This document shows, in pieces, positions 30,355 to 38,998 of a stretch of 39,368 nucleotides of DNA. The DNA is from Phycisphaerales bacterium (GTDB taxonomy: Bacteria > Planctomycetota > Phycisphaerae > Sedimentisphaerales > Anaerobacaceae), in the NCBI GenBank assembly GCA_003141275.1, contig PLLM01000083.1, positions 1 through 39,368 of the forward strand, given 5' to 3'. The position numbers were made by a program, and so were the translations under genes. The notes beneath the pieces are model-generated. The model did not search any database. It had not been told where the DNA came from and saw only the letters and a program-made list of their open reading frames with translations. Each line of letters begins with the position of its first letter. Within the stretch, counting starts at the first letter, position 1.

Positions 30355-31317
30355 TCAGCTGACCTGTCTTCTCTGGAATAGGGCCACCGCTAAAGCCAGT
30401 ATCCCGCCCGTATAGCAAATCGCGTATGTTGCGCCTATGAGGACATATTTGAGGGGCACTGTGCTTTCCTCATAAATTGCGTCGCTTATCCAGAAGACCT
30501 GAAGGTTAGGAATGGCAAAATAGCATATTTTCGCCCAGAGGTGTGTTTTGGCCAATGCACCGAACGCCCAGTCCGAGACAAGCCCCAAAAGGAAAACACC
30601 CACACACGCCGAGAGGGTTACCACTATATTGAACCTGCACGATAGCGCAACCGCCAAGGCCGCGATTATGACAGCCGCCATAAACAGCAGAATTGAGCCG
30701 TAAATATCAATTGCGTTAATATTGTTATTAGCAGGATTGAACTTCCAGTCGCGGTCGAAGAATATCAGGAAAATCAGCGCAATTGTGCCCAAACCAGCCA
30801 GTAAAACAACAGCCGTTGATGTGGCTTTCCAATCATAACTATAGTTTAAAAAAGCACTTAGAAGACAAGTCAGCACCACGATAACCCCAGCGGTTACTAA
30901 TACGGTATAGTCATTGGTCGAATCCGCGTTTTCGAGAACGCCGTTCCTTATCGCCATTATCAGTGCTATCGTGCAGATGTAATGGGCCATAGCCACCGCT
31001 CCGGTAACCCCCAGGAATTTGGCCAAAATGAATATTGGACGCTGCACCGGCTTAGTGAGAACGGTCATTATCGTCTTATTCTCGATTTCCTCCGCCACCG
31101 CCCCGGAAGCCGAGAAAATTGCTATGAACAAGCTGGCTATGAAAAGCGTAGATAAACCCAATTCGCGTAACAGCTTATTGTCATCACTCATTGTGTACAT
31201 TGAGATTGACGGGCTGATGAAAAACGACATCAGGGCGGCGATGATTATTATCGCATAGACCGGCTGACGAATGGTCTCTACAAAGGTATTTTTTGTTATT
31301 GTAAATAACTTAGTCAT
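30355..31317 (-). CDS. ABC-2 type transporter permease
   Basis: This 320-residue inner-membrane protein has about six to seven hydrophobic segments. The N-terminus TKLFTITKNTFVETIRQPVYAII and the motif AEEIENKTIMTVLTKPVQRPIFILAKFLGV are typical of ABC-2 permeases of the NosY/YhhJ-like group. The ATG at 31317 is preferred over an in-frame TTG seven codons upstream. No ATPase gene adjoins it in the window. The partner may be elsewhere or may be the ATPase at 37787, whose own permease (38991) shares the TVLTKP motif. It converges with the propeller gene, leaving 15 bp between the stops. Confidence 0.88.
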   Translation of the reverse strand: MTKLFTITKNTFVETIRQPVYAIIIIAALMSFFISPSISMYTMSDDNKLLRELGLSTLFIASLFIAIFSASGAVAEEIENKTIMTVLTKPVQRPIFILAKFLGVTGAVAMAHYICTIALIMAIRNGVLENADSTNDYTVLVTAGVIVVLTCLLSAFLNYSYDWKATSTAVVLLAGLGTIALIFLIFFDRDWKFNPANNNINAIDIYGSILLFMAAVIIAALAVALSCRFNIVVTLSACVGVFLLGLVSDWAFGALAKTHLWAKICYFAIPNLQVFWISDAIYEESTVPLKYVLIGATYAICYTGGILALAVALFQRRQVS

Positions 31318-31339
31318 CGTTTGAGACCTTTCCGACAAT

Positions 31340-31359
31340 CGCTGATTTTCAGCGTTTTT
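31340..31359 (+). terminator. Rho-independent terminator facing the HflK operon
   Basis: A 6-bp stem CGCTGA/TCAGCG with a 3-nt loop is followed by TTTTT. It is oriented on the plus strand, with no plus-strand gene ending nearby (the nearest stop is at 30339). It may stop antisense read-through across the permease and insulate the next operon. The 31360-31503 stretch is AT-rich and may hold the operon's promoter, but no convincing box pair was found. Confidence 0.55.
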
Positions 31360-31503
31360 GAGTTTTAGACAACGGTTTTATGGCTAAATTTGGCGATATA
31401 TTCTTATATGACATAAAAACCAGCTTGTAAATAGCCGGGAATTATTATATCTATATGCCCTTTGCGTTTCGGGGTTCGGTACAAAACTTTAGGAATTGAA
31501 TAA

Positions 31504-33567
31504 ATGACAACATCATCAAGACCGGCAAAGCTCGTCGCTATGGTGTCGCTGACTCTCAGCATCATTTTCTTTGTCATTATGGTTCCTCTCGGCCGATGGA
31601 GCGGTTTCGTCGCAATTTATTCCGCAGGTTTTGTTTCGCTTGGCGCAGCGTTAATCTGGCTGGTTTTGCTCATACAGTTCCATCAGCGAAATCTTGCCGA
31701 GCAGGAAAAGCTCGATATGAGCGCCCTTGCCGGCGACCACAGGACGGATAAAATCTTCCATGCCAAGGGCGAGCAGTCGCAGTTGTTCGCCGTCGCTCAA
31801 AAACGCCTTGCGATACTCGAAAAGTGGTTCCTGCCTGTTTTTTCCTTCCTCATCGCGGCGTATCAGGTAGGCATAGGCCTGTATCTGCTGAAAGCCGTCC
31901 CCAATTCGAATCCGGCAATCGGCAAACAACCTCTGCTGTGCGCGGTTTGTATGGTTGCCATCGCCTTTGTCAGCTTCCTGCTCTCGCGTTATGCGACAGG
32001 GATGTCTAATCAGGCGGAATGGAAACCGCTGCGGTCGGGCGGCAGTTTTCTGTTCGGCTCAGCGATATTGTCCTTTGCCTTGGCGATAGCCCTGGCCCTG
32101 GTTCAGTTCAAAATAACCACCGTAATAAGTGTGATTGATTATACTATACCTGTCCTGCTTATCGTCCTTGGCGTCGAGAACCTGCTTAATGTTATATTCG
32201 ACATATACCGGCCTCGCCTGACGGGCCTTTACAGCAGGGCGGCCTTCGACAGCCGGCTGCTGGGGCTCATCAACGAACCGGGTGAAATCCTTCATACCGC
32301 TACCGGCGCAATCGATTACCAGTTCGGCTTCAAGGTTTCTCAGACCTGGTTTTATAAACTCCTCGAAAAAGCCGTTGTGCCGCTGATTTTCTTCGGCGCT
32401 ATTACACTGTATCTGCTCAGCGGCGTTGTTGTTATTAATTCCTATGAACAGGCCGTAATCGAGCGGTTCGGCAACCCGAAAGACGCAAAGGGCGATGTTC
32501 GACTCGTTGGCCCGGGCATCCATTTCAAAATGCCCTGGCCCATCGATATCGCACGGGTATATCCCACCGGCAACATAGAAGAGTTGCAAATCGGCTACGT
32601 GCCCAAGACCGACCCCAAAACCGGGCAGGTAATCCGTGAACCGCTGCTTTGGGGCAAGGACCACTACAAGGAAGAATACAGCATTCTTGTCGCGAGTCGT
32701 CTCGGTGCGGAAAAAAATTCGCCGGGCGCCGCGCCGGTCAGTTTGCTCAAGGCCAATATTCCCGTGCAGTTCAGGGTCAAAGACCTTTATGCCTTCCTTT
32801 ATAATCAGAACGATCCCCAGAAACGGCTTGAGAATATTTGTTACCGCGAACTGGCTAGGTTTGCCGCGGGCGCCTCAATTGAAGTCGATGACGAGGCGGC
32901 CCTGCAGACCAGTTTGCTGGGTGCGGGCAGGGCACAAGCTAAGCAGGTCCTGACGCAGAATATCCAGGCCGCCGCGGACAAGGCCGGTCTTGGAGTCGAG
33001 ATTGTCTTTGTGGGGCTTCAGGGCATACATCCGCCTACCCAGGTCGCCGCTGACTATGAGAAGGTCGTGGGCGCAGTCCAGATAAAGCAGGCCGTAATTC
33101 TTCAGGCCCAGGCCCAGCGTAATCGCACTCTCAGCAATCTCGCCGGTTCGGTCGATGGGGCATCAGACCTTTTCGTCCTGGCCGCTGATTATCAGAAGGC
33201 AAGACAGGAAAATAACCGTCAAAAGACCGACGAAATTGCCGGCCGGCTCGATACCGCGTTCACCCAGGCGGACGGCGACATTTTCTGCACGCTCAGAGAG
33301 GCACAGAGTTACAGCTTTGAAAGGGTCGCTAATGCCCGTTCCACCGGTGAACGATTCGACAGCCAGGTCAAGGCATACAGGGCCGCGCCGGAAATTTACA
33401 AAAAAGAGCAACGCCTCATTGCCCTGGAGGAAACGCTCAGTCCGATACGAAAATATGTTATTGTCGCCGACCCTAATGACGCGGAGACATTTATCGTTGA
33501 CCTTAAAGAAAAATTAACGCCGAGCTTGTATGATATCGGCGGGGTTCAGGAGAGCAGCTCACAATGA
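31504..33567 (+). CDS. hflK: HflK-like SPFH protein with an extra polytopic N-terminal domain
   Basis: The product is 687 residues. HflK normally has one membrane segment and about 400 residues. Here about six hydrophobic segments (roughly 10-30, 34-58, 107-130, 142-162, 179-201, 207-232) precede the usual anchor (290-312). The SPFH/band-7 domain follows: VVINSYEQAVIERFGN, GPGIHFKMPWPIDIARVYPTG, then a C-terminal coiled-coil region (VVGAVQIKQAVILQAQAQRNRTL and on). SPFH proteins form membrane cages; HflK/HflC modulate the FtsH protease. A HflK-specific insert (LQIGYVPKTDPKTGQVIREP) lies near the beta core. The stop overlaps the HflC start by 4 bp (ATGA). No FtsH gene is present in the window. 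Confidence 0.88.
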   Translation: MTTSSRPAKLVAMVSLTLSIIFFVIMVPLGRWSGFVAIYSAGFVSLGAALIWLVLLIQFHQRNLAEQEKLDMSALAGDHRTDKIFHAKGEQSQLFAVAQKRLAILEKWFLPVFSFLIAAYQVGIGLYLLKAVPNSNPAIGKQPLLCAVCMVAIAFVSFLLSRYATGMSNQAEWKPLRSGGSFLFGSAILSFALAIALALVQFKITTVISVIDYTIPVLLIVLGVENLLNVIFDIYRPRLTGLYSRAAFDSRLLGLINEPGEILHTATGAIDYQFGFKVSQTWFYKLLEKAVVPLIFFGAITLYLLSGVVVINSYEQAVIERFGNPKDAKGDVRLVGPGIHFKMPWPIDIARVYPTGNIEELQIGYVPKTDPKTGQVIREPLLWGKDHYKEEYSILVASRLGAEKNSPGAAPVSLLKANIPVQFRVKDLYAFLYNQNDPQKRLENICYRELARFAAGASIEVDDEAALQTSLLGAGRAQAKQVLTQNIQAAADKAGLGVEIVFVGLQGIHPPTQVAADYEKVVGAVQIKQAVILQAQAQRNRTLSNLAGSVDGASDLFVLAADYQKARQENNRQKTDEIAGRLDTAFTQADGDIFCTLREAQSYSFERVANARSTGERFDSQVKAYRAAPEIYKKEQRLIALEETLSPIRKYVIVADPNDAETFIVDLKEKLTPSLYDIGGVQESSSQ

Positions 33568-34457
33568 AAAACGTAACCATAACAATCTTTATCGTTCTGC
33601 TTTTTATCGTTTTGGCGCTGGTCTTTACGATGTTTCAGGTGCGTGAGACCGAATCCGCTCTGGTGCTGACCTTTGGCAAGGCCACTCGCCAGATTACCGA
33701 GCCGGGTTTGTATTTCAAATGGCCTCCGCCCATCGAGTCGGTCCAGAAGTTCGATTCCAGGGCCAGAAACCTTGTTGCAGAAATGGGCGAAACGCCCACG
33801 AAAGGCGCAGTCCCCATTATCGTAAACACGTTTATCGTCTGGCGCATCGCCGAGCCGTTGGCATTTTTCAACGCCGTCGGTACACCTGTGGAAGCCGAGA
33901 GCAAGCTGCTCAGTCAGATAAGCGACACGCAGAACAAGGTCATCGGCCGGCATGAATTCTCCGAATTCGTCAACAGCGACCCCGCGAAGATAAAGTTCGA
34001 TGACATCGAGAAAGAGATGCTTGCCGAGATTCAGAAGGCCGTGCGCAGCGACTACGGCATCGAAATCAAATCGCTCGGCATAAGGCAGCTTAAAATCAGC
34101 GAAGACGTCAGCAAGGCGGTATTCGAGCGGATGAAAGCCGAGCGGAACCGCATGACCGAGGGAACAATCGCCGAGGGCGCCGCCGCCTCCAAGAAAATCG
34201 TTACTGATGCCCTTTCAATGCAGACCGAATTGCTTGCGGCAGCCGAGGCAAGGGCCAAGGCCATCCGTGCGCAGGGTGACGCTGAAGCCGCTCAATATTA
34301 CAAATTACTCGAACAGGACCCGCAGCTCGCTATGTTCCTGCGGGACATCGACGCCCTCAAGAAAATACTCGAACAAAGGTCAACGGTCGTTATCAGCGCG
34401 GACACCGAACCATTCAAGCTGCTCAGGCAGATGCCCGACCTGAAACCTAAAGATTAA
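33564..34457 (+). CDS. hflC: HflC-like SPFH protein
   Basis: The product is 297 residues with a single N-terminal membrane segment (6-24) and the band-7 domain TESALVLTFGKATRQITEPGLYFKWPPPIESVQKFDSR (given in two parts: ESALVLTFGKATRQI and GLYFKWPPPIESVQ). GRHEFSEFVNSDP and YGIEIKSLGIRQLKISEDV, followed by the alternating Ala/Glu helix (ERNRMTEGTIAEG, AAAEARAKAIRAQGDAEA), are classic HflC features. Length and motifs are normal. HflC pairs with HflK to form a large periplasmic cage around FtsH. It overlaps the preceding hflK by 4 bp and is 32 bp before a second HflK-like gene. Confidence 0.93.
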   Translation: MKNVTITIFIVLLFIVLALVFTMFQVRETESALVLTFGKATRQITEPGLYFKWPPPIESVQKFDSRARNLVAEMGETPTKGAVPIIVNTFIVWRIAEPLAFFNAVGTPVEAESKLLSQISDTQNKVIGRHEFSEFVNSDPAKIKFDDIEKEMLAEIQKAVRSDYGIEIKSLGIRQLKISEDVSKAVFERMKAERNRMTEGTIAEGAAASKKIVTDALSMQTELLAAAEARAKAIRAQGDAEAAQYYKLLEQDPQLAMFLRDIDALKKILEQRSTVVISADTEPFKLLRQMPDLKPKD

Positions 34458-34489
34458 TTTCTGTTGTTTCTTATACGGATTCGAACGAT

Positions 34490-35785
34490 ATGACGGAAGA
34501 ACACGAACACAATCACGCGACCACCGACGTTGCCGGCCAGCCGCGGCAGGCAGACCCCGGCTATGACTATTTGTCGGGGGCCTTGAAGGTCAGCTTTGCC
34601 GTCCTCAAGGTCATAATGGTCGTCCTGCTTGTGCTCTTTCTATTCTCCGGTGTCACCAAAGTAGGCCCCGGCGAACGCGCGATTGTCCTGTGGTTCGGCA
34701 AAATCAGCGGCGTCGGCGAGGCACGTCTTCTCGGCCCGGGTCTGAAACTACTTTTGCCGTACCCAATACACGAAATCGTCCGGATTCCCGTAGAGAGAAA
34801 GGTTAACCTGGCGATAAATTCATTCTGGTATTATCAAAAGCCCGGCGAGGAAATGGGCGATGCGGCCAACGAAAAAACATACGCGCCGCCTACTCTCAAC
34901 CCTCTTACCGATGGATATTGTCTTGTGAGGGGCGAAAAGCAGGCACAGACCGCAGCCGCTTCCGAAGGCAGCGATTATAACATCCTCCATTGCAAGTGGG
35001 TTCTGACCTACCAGATTACCGACGCGGAAAGATTCTACAAGCACTGTTACGTACACGATAGTCACCTCCAGGCCGGGCAGAACTACTCGGACGTCATAGA
35101 GCAAAGCATAAATCCGCTGCTGGAAAATCTGTTCACCGACGCCGTCGTCGTAACTATGGTCAATTACACCATCGAAGAGGCGATGTTTGAAAAGGTCTCT
35201 TCCGTTTCCGAGCGGGTCAAAGAACGCCTCCAGAATAAGCTCAACGTATTGGAAACGGGCATTAAAGTCGTCTCGGTTCAAACCCGTGACATAACCTGGC
35301 CCAGGCAGGTATCCGCCGCCTTCCAGGCGTCTCTGACCGCGACACAAAACAAGCAAAAGGTAATCAGCGACGCGAAACTTGCTTCGGAGAGGATTCTCAA
35401 CGAGACCGCCGGTCCCGTTGCGGCTGAGCTTCTTGGGTCTCTGCGTGACAGTTCCACCGGCAGGCAAAAACAGGAGCAGTTGTGGGAACGGGCGGCCGGC
35501 AGGGCACAAGAGACAATTGCCAATGCCCGCGGGTATAAAACGCAGGTTGTCGAGTCGGCAAGGGCAGATGCTGAGTACCTCAAAAGTATTCTTCCCGAAT
35601 ATCGAAAACACCCGAAACTCGTCATCCAGAGGGTCTATCAGGACGCGATTGAGCAGGTACTTCGCGACGCGGAAGAGAAAATGGTCATTCAGCCCGCGCA
35701 ACACGGTAAAAGCACCGAAGTCAGGGTACTCATCAACAGGGACCCTGCGATAAAACCAAAATCCGAACCCGGAAAACAACCTTAG
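34490..35785 (+). CDS. hflK: Second HflK-like SPFH protein
   Basis: The product is 431 residues. The cytoplasmic N-terminus carries a His/Glu cluster (MTEEHEHNHATTD), followed by one membrane segment (about 34-57) and a band-7 domain (VGPGERAIVLWFGKISGVG … LGPGLKLLLPYPIHEIVRIPV). A HflK-type region VSVQTRDITWPRQVSAAFQAS and an Ala-rich helix (RAQETIANARGYKTQVVESARADAEYLKSI) follow. An insert rich in P, T and N (EEMGDAANEKTYAPPTLNPLTDG) is unlike standard HflK. It is the third SPFH gene in a row, so a three-component cage is possible. It is followed 23 bp later by the metal ATPase. Confidence 0.85.
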   Translation: MTEEHEHNHATTDVAGQPRQADPGYDYLSGALKVSFAVLKVIMVVLLVLFLFSGVTKVGPGERAIVLWFGKISGVGEARLLGPGLKLLLPYPIHEIVRIPVERKVNLAINSFWYYQKPGEEMGDAANEKTYAPPTLNPLTDGYCLVRGEKQAQTAAASEGSDYNILHCKWVLTYQITDAERFYKHCYVHDSHLQAGQNYSDVIEQSINPLLENLFTDAVVVTMVNYTIEEAMFEKVSSVSERVKERLQNKLNVLETGIKVVSVQTRDITWPRQVSAAFQASLTATQNKQKVISDAKLASERILNETAGPVAAELLGSLRDSSTGRQKQEQLWERAAGRAQETIANARGYKTQVVESARADAEYLKSILPEYRKHPKLVIQRVYQDAIEQVLRDAEEKMVIQPAQHGKSTEVRVLINRDPAIKPKSEPGKQP

Positions 35786-35808
35786 TGAGGAACCCTGAGA
35801 GATAAATA

Positions 35809-37752
35809 ATGGCTCACGAACATCTGCATTTTAAGCAAGATATCGCCGTTGAGCACACGCACGGTAAACAGGTCCGTGTCAGCTTGGCCCTGCTGGGGAC
35901 GCTGGCAGGGGGGACGTTGCTGCTTACGAGCATCATAGGTGAATCCAGGTTTATTTACGGAGCCGGCAGTTTCCAGACCGAAACCCTTGCCTTGGTGGGA
36001 GCTCTGCTGCTGGGCATTCCTATCATCTGGCACGCAATTAAAAGTTTGCTGCATCAAGAGGCACATATGGATGAGCTTGTGGCGCTGGCCATAATTGCCG
36101 CCATAGCCACGCAGCAATACGTCGCCGCAGGCACCGTTGCCTTCTTTATGCTTCTTAGCGAGTTGGTCGAAAGCCGGACCGCGCTCGGCGCAAGGGCCTC
36201 GATAGAATCGCTCATAAAACTCACTCCTCAAAAGGCAAATCAACTGCATCCTGACGGTTCCGAAACGGAAGTGATGGTCAGCCAGATTAAACCCGGCGAT
36301 ACAGTGCGCGTAAGACCCGGCGACAATATTCCCGTCGATGGCGACGTAGTAAAGGGTTTAAGCTCCGTCAACGAGGCCACAATCACCGGTGAATCGCTGC
36401 CCGCTGACAAGGTCCCCGGTATGCAGGTCTTCGCGGGCACAAACAACCTCACCGGCGCTCTCGATATCACCGTTACCAAGGCCGGCAAAGATACCACGCT
36501 CGGCAAGGTCCAGTCGCTGATTCTGCAGGCCGAGCATACCAAGATACCCATTATGCGGATTATTGACCGCTACGTTAGATGGTACACCCCGACCGTCCTG
36601 ATGATTGCAGGTATTGCCTTGTTCTTCACAGGCAATATCAACATCGCCATCACCATTCTCGTAATTGGCTGTCCCTGTGCGCTGATTCTGGCGACGCCCA
36701 GCGCGATGGTCGCGGCAATATCCGCCGCCGCCCGCTTAGGCATACTTGTCAAGAATGTTGCCGACCTCGAGGAAGCAGGCAAAATCACCGCGATGGTTTT
36801 CGACAAGACGGGCACGCTAACGACCGGCCGGCTGTATGTTACAAAGCTCACTCCCGCAAATGGCGTTGAGCCGTCAACACTGCTTTCGCTGGCCTCATCC
36901 GCTGAAAAAATGAGCAAACACCCAGCGGCAAGGGCGCTGCTCGAAGTCGCAAAACAGGCCAATCTTGTTTTGCCCGAAGCGGATAATTTCCAGGAAACCC
37001 CCGGCAAAGGCGTTATCGCCAAAGTCGCCGGCAGCCGGGTAATCGTCGGCAGAGAGTCGTTCCTTAAGGAAAACAAAGTCGATATGTCCAATGTCTCCTC
37101 GCCGTCTTTGCACGAGGAGCAGGGCTTCAGCACACTATACGTCGCTTTGGATAACCATTGTGTTGGCTGGGTCGGCCTTCAGGATAAAACCAGGCCTGAG
37201 GCGAAAGAAGCCGTAAAAGACCTTTTTGCACTTGGCGTCAAGAGAGTAACAATGCTCACGGGCGACAGAGATGAAGTCGCCGGCCGCGTCGCAGCGGAAC
37301 TCGGCTGCACCGATTACAAGGCGCATTGCCTGCCGCAGGACAAACTTGCCATAGTCGAAAAAATCAAAAAAGACGGCTACACCGTCCTTGTCGTAGGCGA
37401 CGGCATAAACGACGCCCCCGCGCTTGCCGCCGGCGACCTCGGTATCGCGATGGGCGCTGCCGGCTCAGATGTCGCCATTAACTCCGCTTCTATAGCCCTG
37501 TTAAGCGACGACCTCAAACGACTTCCCGCACTGGTCCAGTTGTCTCGCAAAACGCGATTTGTTATCAACTCGAACCTCGCCTTTGGTATCAGCTTTATTA
37601 TTGTGGGCTGGTCAATCGCGTTGACTGGTTTGATTGTGCCGACCTTGGCGGCGTTCCTGCATTTCGCGGGTTCACTCATTGTCGTCTTCAATAGCGCCCG
37701 GTTGGTTCGCCACGGCGAAGAGCTCCCGCACCATACGGGCGACGTTACGTAA
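35809..37752 (+). CDS. P1B-type heavy-metal-translocating ATPase
   Basis: This 647-residue inner-membrane pump has all P-type motifs: TGES (193-196), the CPC metal site (288-290), DKTGT with phosphorylated Asp332, the HP pair of P1B pumps (371-372) and GDGIND (530-535). No HMA domain is present. Instead the N-terminus is His-rich (MAHEHLHF … VEHTHGK), as in some zinc/cobalt or copper pumps. The last membrane helix reads FLHFAGSLIVVFNSARL, with no acidic residue in the 'H-(D/E)-G' position used by many Zn/Cd/Co pumps, so the metal is uncertain. The gene sits in an operon with three SPFH genes upstream and an ABC exporter downstream (34 bp). Confidence 0.93.
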   Translation: MAHEHLHFKQDIAVEHTHGKQVRVSLALLGTLAGGTLLLTSIIGESRFIYGAGSFQTETLALVGALLLGIPIIWHAIKSLLHQEAHMDELVALAIIAAIATQQYVAAGTVAFFMLLSELVESRTALGARASIESLIKLTPQKANQLHPDGSETEVMVSQIKPGDTVRVRPGDNIPVDGDVVKGLSSVNEATITGESLPADKVPGMQVFAGTNNLTGALDITVTKAGKDTTLGKVQSLILQAEHTKIPIMRIIDRYVRWYTPTVLMIAGIALFFTGNINIAITILVIGCPCALILATPSAMVAAISAAARLGILVKNVADLEEAGKITAMVFDKTGTLTTGRLYVTKLTPANGVEPSTLLSLASSAEKMSKHPAARALLEVAKQANLVLPEADNFQETPGKGVIAKVAGSRVIVGRESFLKENKVDMSNVSSPSLHEEQGFSTLYVALDNHCVGWVGLQDKTRPEAKEAVKDLFALGVKRVTMLTGDRDEVAGRVAAELGCTDYKAHCLPQDKLAIVEKIKKDGYTVLVVGDGINDAPALAAGDLGIAMGAAGSDVAINSASIALLSDDLKRLPALVQLSRKTRFVINSNLAFGISFIIVGWSIALTGLIVPTLAAFLHFAGSLIVVFNSARLVRHGEELPHHTGDVT

Positions 37753-37786
37753 TCTCTATATGCCGGCCGGACAGGATTAGCTAATT

Positions 37787-38998
37787 ATGGAATATGCGAT
37801 TGAAACGTTTTCTTTGACCAAAATCTTCTCCGACTGGTGGGGACGCAACAGGGTCGTCGCCGTCGATGACCTCAACTTGAAGGTTCGTACCAATGAGGTC
37901 TTCGGTTTCCTGGGCCCGAACGGCTCAGGCAAAACAACCACGCTCAAAATGCTCCTCGGTCTGCTTCACCCCACAAAAGGAAAGACCCTCGTCCTCGAAG
38001 GCGACGCCACCGACCCTCAAATCAGCCGCAGAATCGGTTTTCTGCCGGAAGAATCCTATCTTTATAAATATCTCACGGCCCGCGAAACGCTCGACTTTTA
38101 CGGCCAGTTGTTCAAGCTGCCTGCACGAGTCCGAAAGATGCGTATCGAGGCGCTGCTCGATATGGTAGGCCTCAAGGCCGTCGCCAATAGGACCGTTGGG
38201 ACCTTCTCGAAGGGTATGGCAAGGAGAATCGGGCTTGCGCAGGCCCTCATAAATGACCCTGAGCTGCTCATTCTCGACGAACCAACCACGGGGCTTGACC
38301 CCCTCGGAACAAGACAAATCAAAGACCTTATCATAGAACTCGCCAAACGCGGCAAAACAGTTGTGCTTTGCAGCCACCTGCTCGCTGACGTCGAGGACGT
38401 CTGCGACAGAATCGCGATTCTCTACGGCGGCAGGATTCAGGCCGAAGGCAGCGTCCGCGACCTCCTGCGACATTCCGACAAAACCGAAATTACAACCGGA
38501 CGCCTCAGCCCGGCGGCGCTTGAAAAAATAAAACAAATACTGGCTGAGGAACGCGCAGAATACACCATTGGTTCGCCGTTGGACAAGCTCGAAACGTTCT
38601 TTATCAATATCGTCGCCAGGGCGCAGCAGCAGGCCGTCCCAACAAGCGGAGCCGAAAGCAAGACCCAGATTAGCGAATTTCTCTCCGCCAAAACCGACGA
38701 ACGTGCCCGCAGGGAGGCCATACTCAACCAGCTTGTTTCCGCGTCCCCATCGGATGAGCAGGCGGCGGCTACCGACACTCAGAATGTCCGGCCGCAACCA
38801 GCGACTCCGACCGACGAAAACCTGCTCAACCGGCTGACCGAGCAAGTCGATTCAAAACCCGTTACTACGCAGCCGACGAAGGCCAAACCTGAACCCGCGA
38901 AATCCGACCAGCCGGACAAAAGCATCCTCGACGAATTAACAGGCCGGCCTTCGCCGGACAAAAAGAACGCCCATCCCGGAGATTCCGCCAATGCGTAG
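37787..38998 (+). CDS. ABC transporter ATP-binding protein with long C-terminal tail
   Basis: The product is 403 residues. The nucleotide-binding domain covers about 1-235: Walker A GPNGSGKTT (43-51), Q-loop region GFLPEESYLY, signature FSKGM (140-144) in place of the usual LSGGQ, Walker B LLILDEPTTGLDP (160-172) and switch His197. Residues about 236-275 resemble a common C-terminal extension of DrrA-type ATPases. The last 120 residues are rich in Pro, Thr, Gln, Ala and Lys and are probably disordered. Its stop overlaps the next permease gene by 8 bp, so the two form an exporter. The substrate is unknown. Confidence 0.9.
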   Translation: MEYAIETFSLTKIFSDWWGRNRVVAVDDLNLKVRTNEVFGFLGPNGSGKTTTLKMLLGLLHPTKGKTLVLEGDATDPQISRRIGFLPEESYLYKYLTARETLDFYGQLFKLPARVRKMRIEALLDMVGLKAVANRTVGTFSKGMARRIGLAQALINDPELLILDEPTTGLDPLGTRQIKDLIIELAKRGKTVVLCSHLLADVEDVCDRIAILYGGRIQAEGSVRDLLRHSDKTEITTGRLSPAALEKIKQILAEERAEYTIGSPLDKLETFFINIVARAQQQAVPTSGAESKTQISEFLSAKTDERARREAILNQLVSASPSDEQAAATDTQNVRPQPATPTDENLLNRLTEQVDSKPVTTQPTKAKPEPAKSDQPDKSILDELTGRPSPDKKNAHPGDSANA

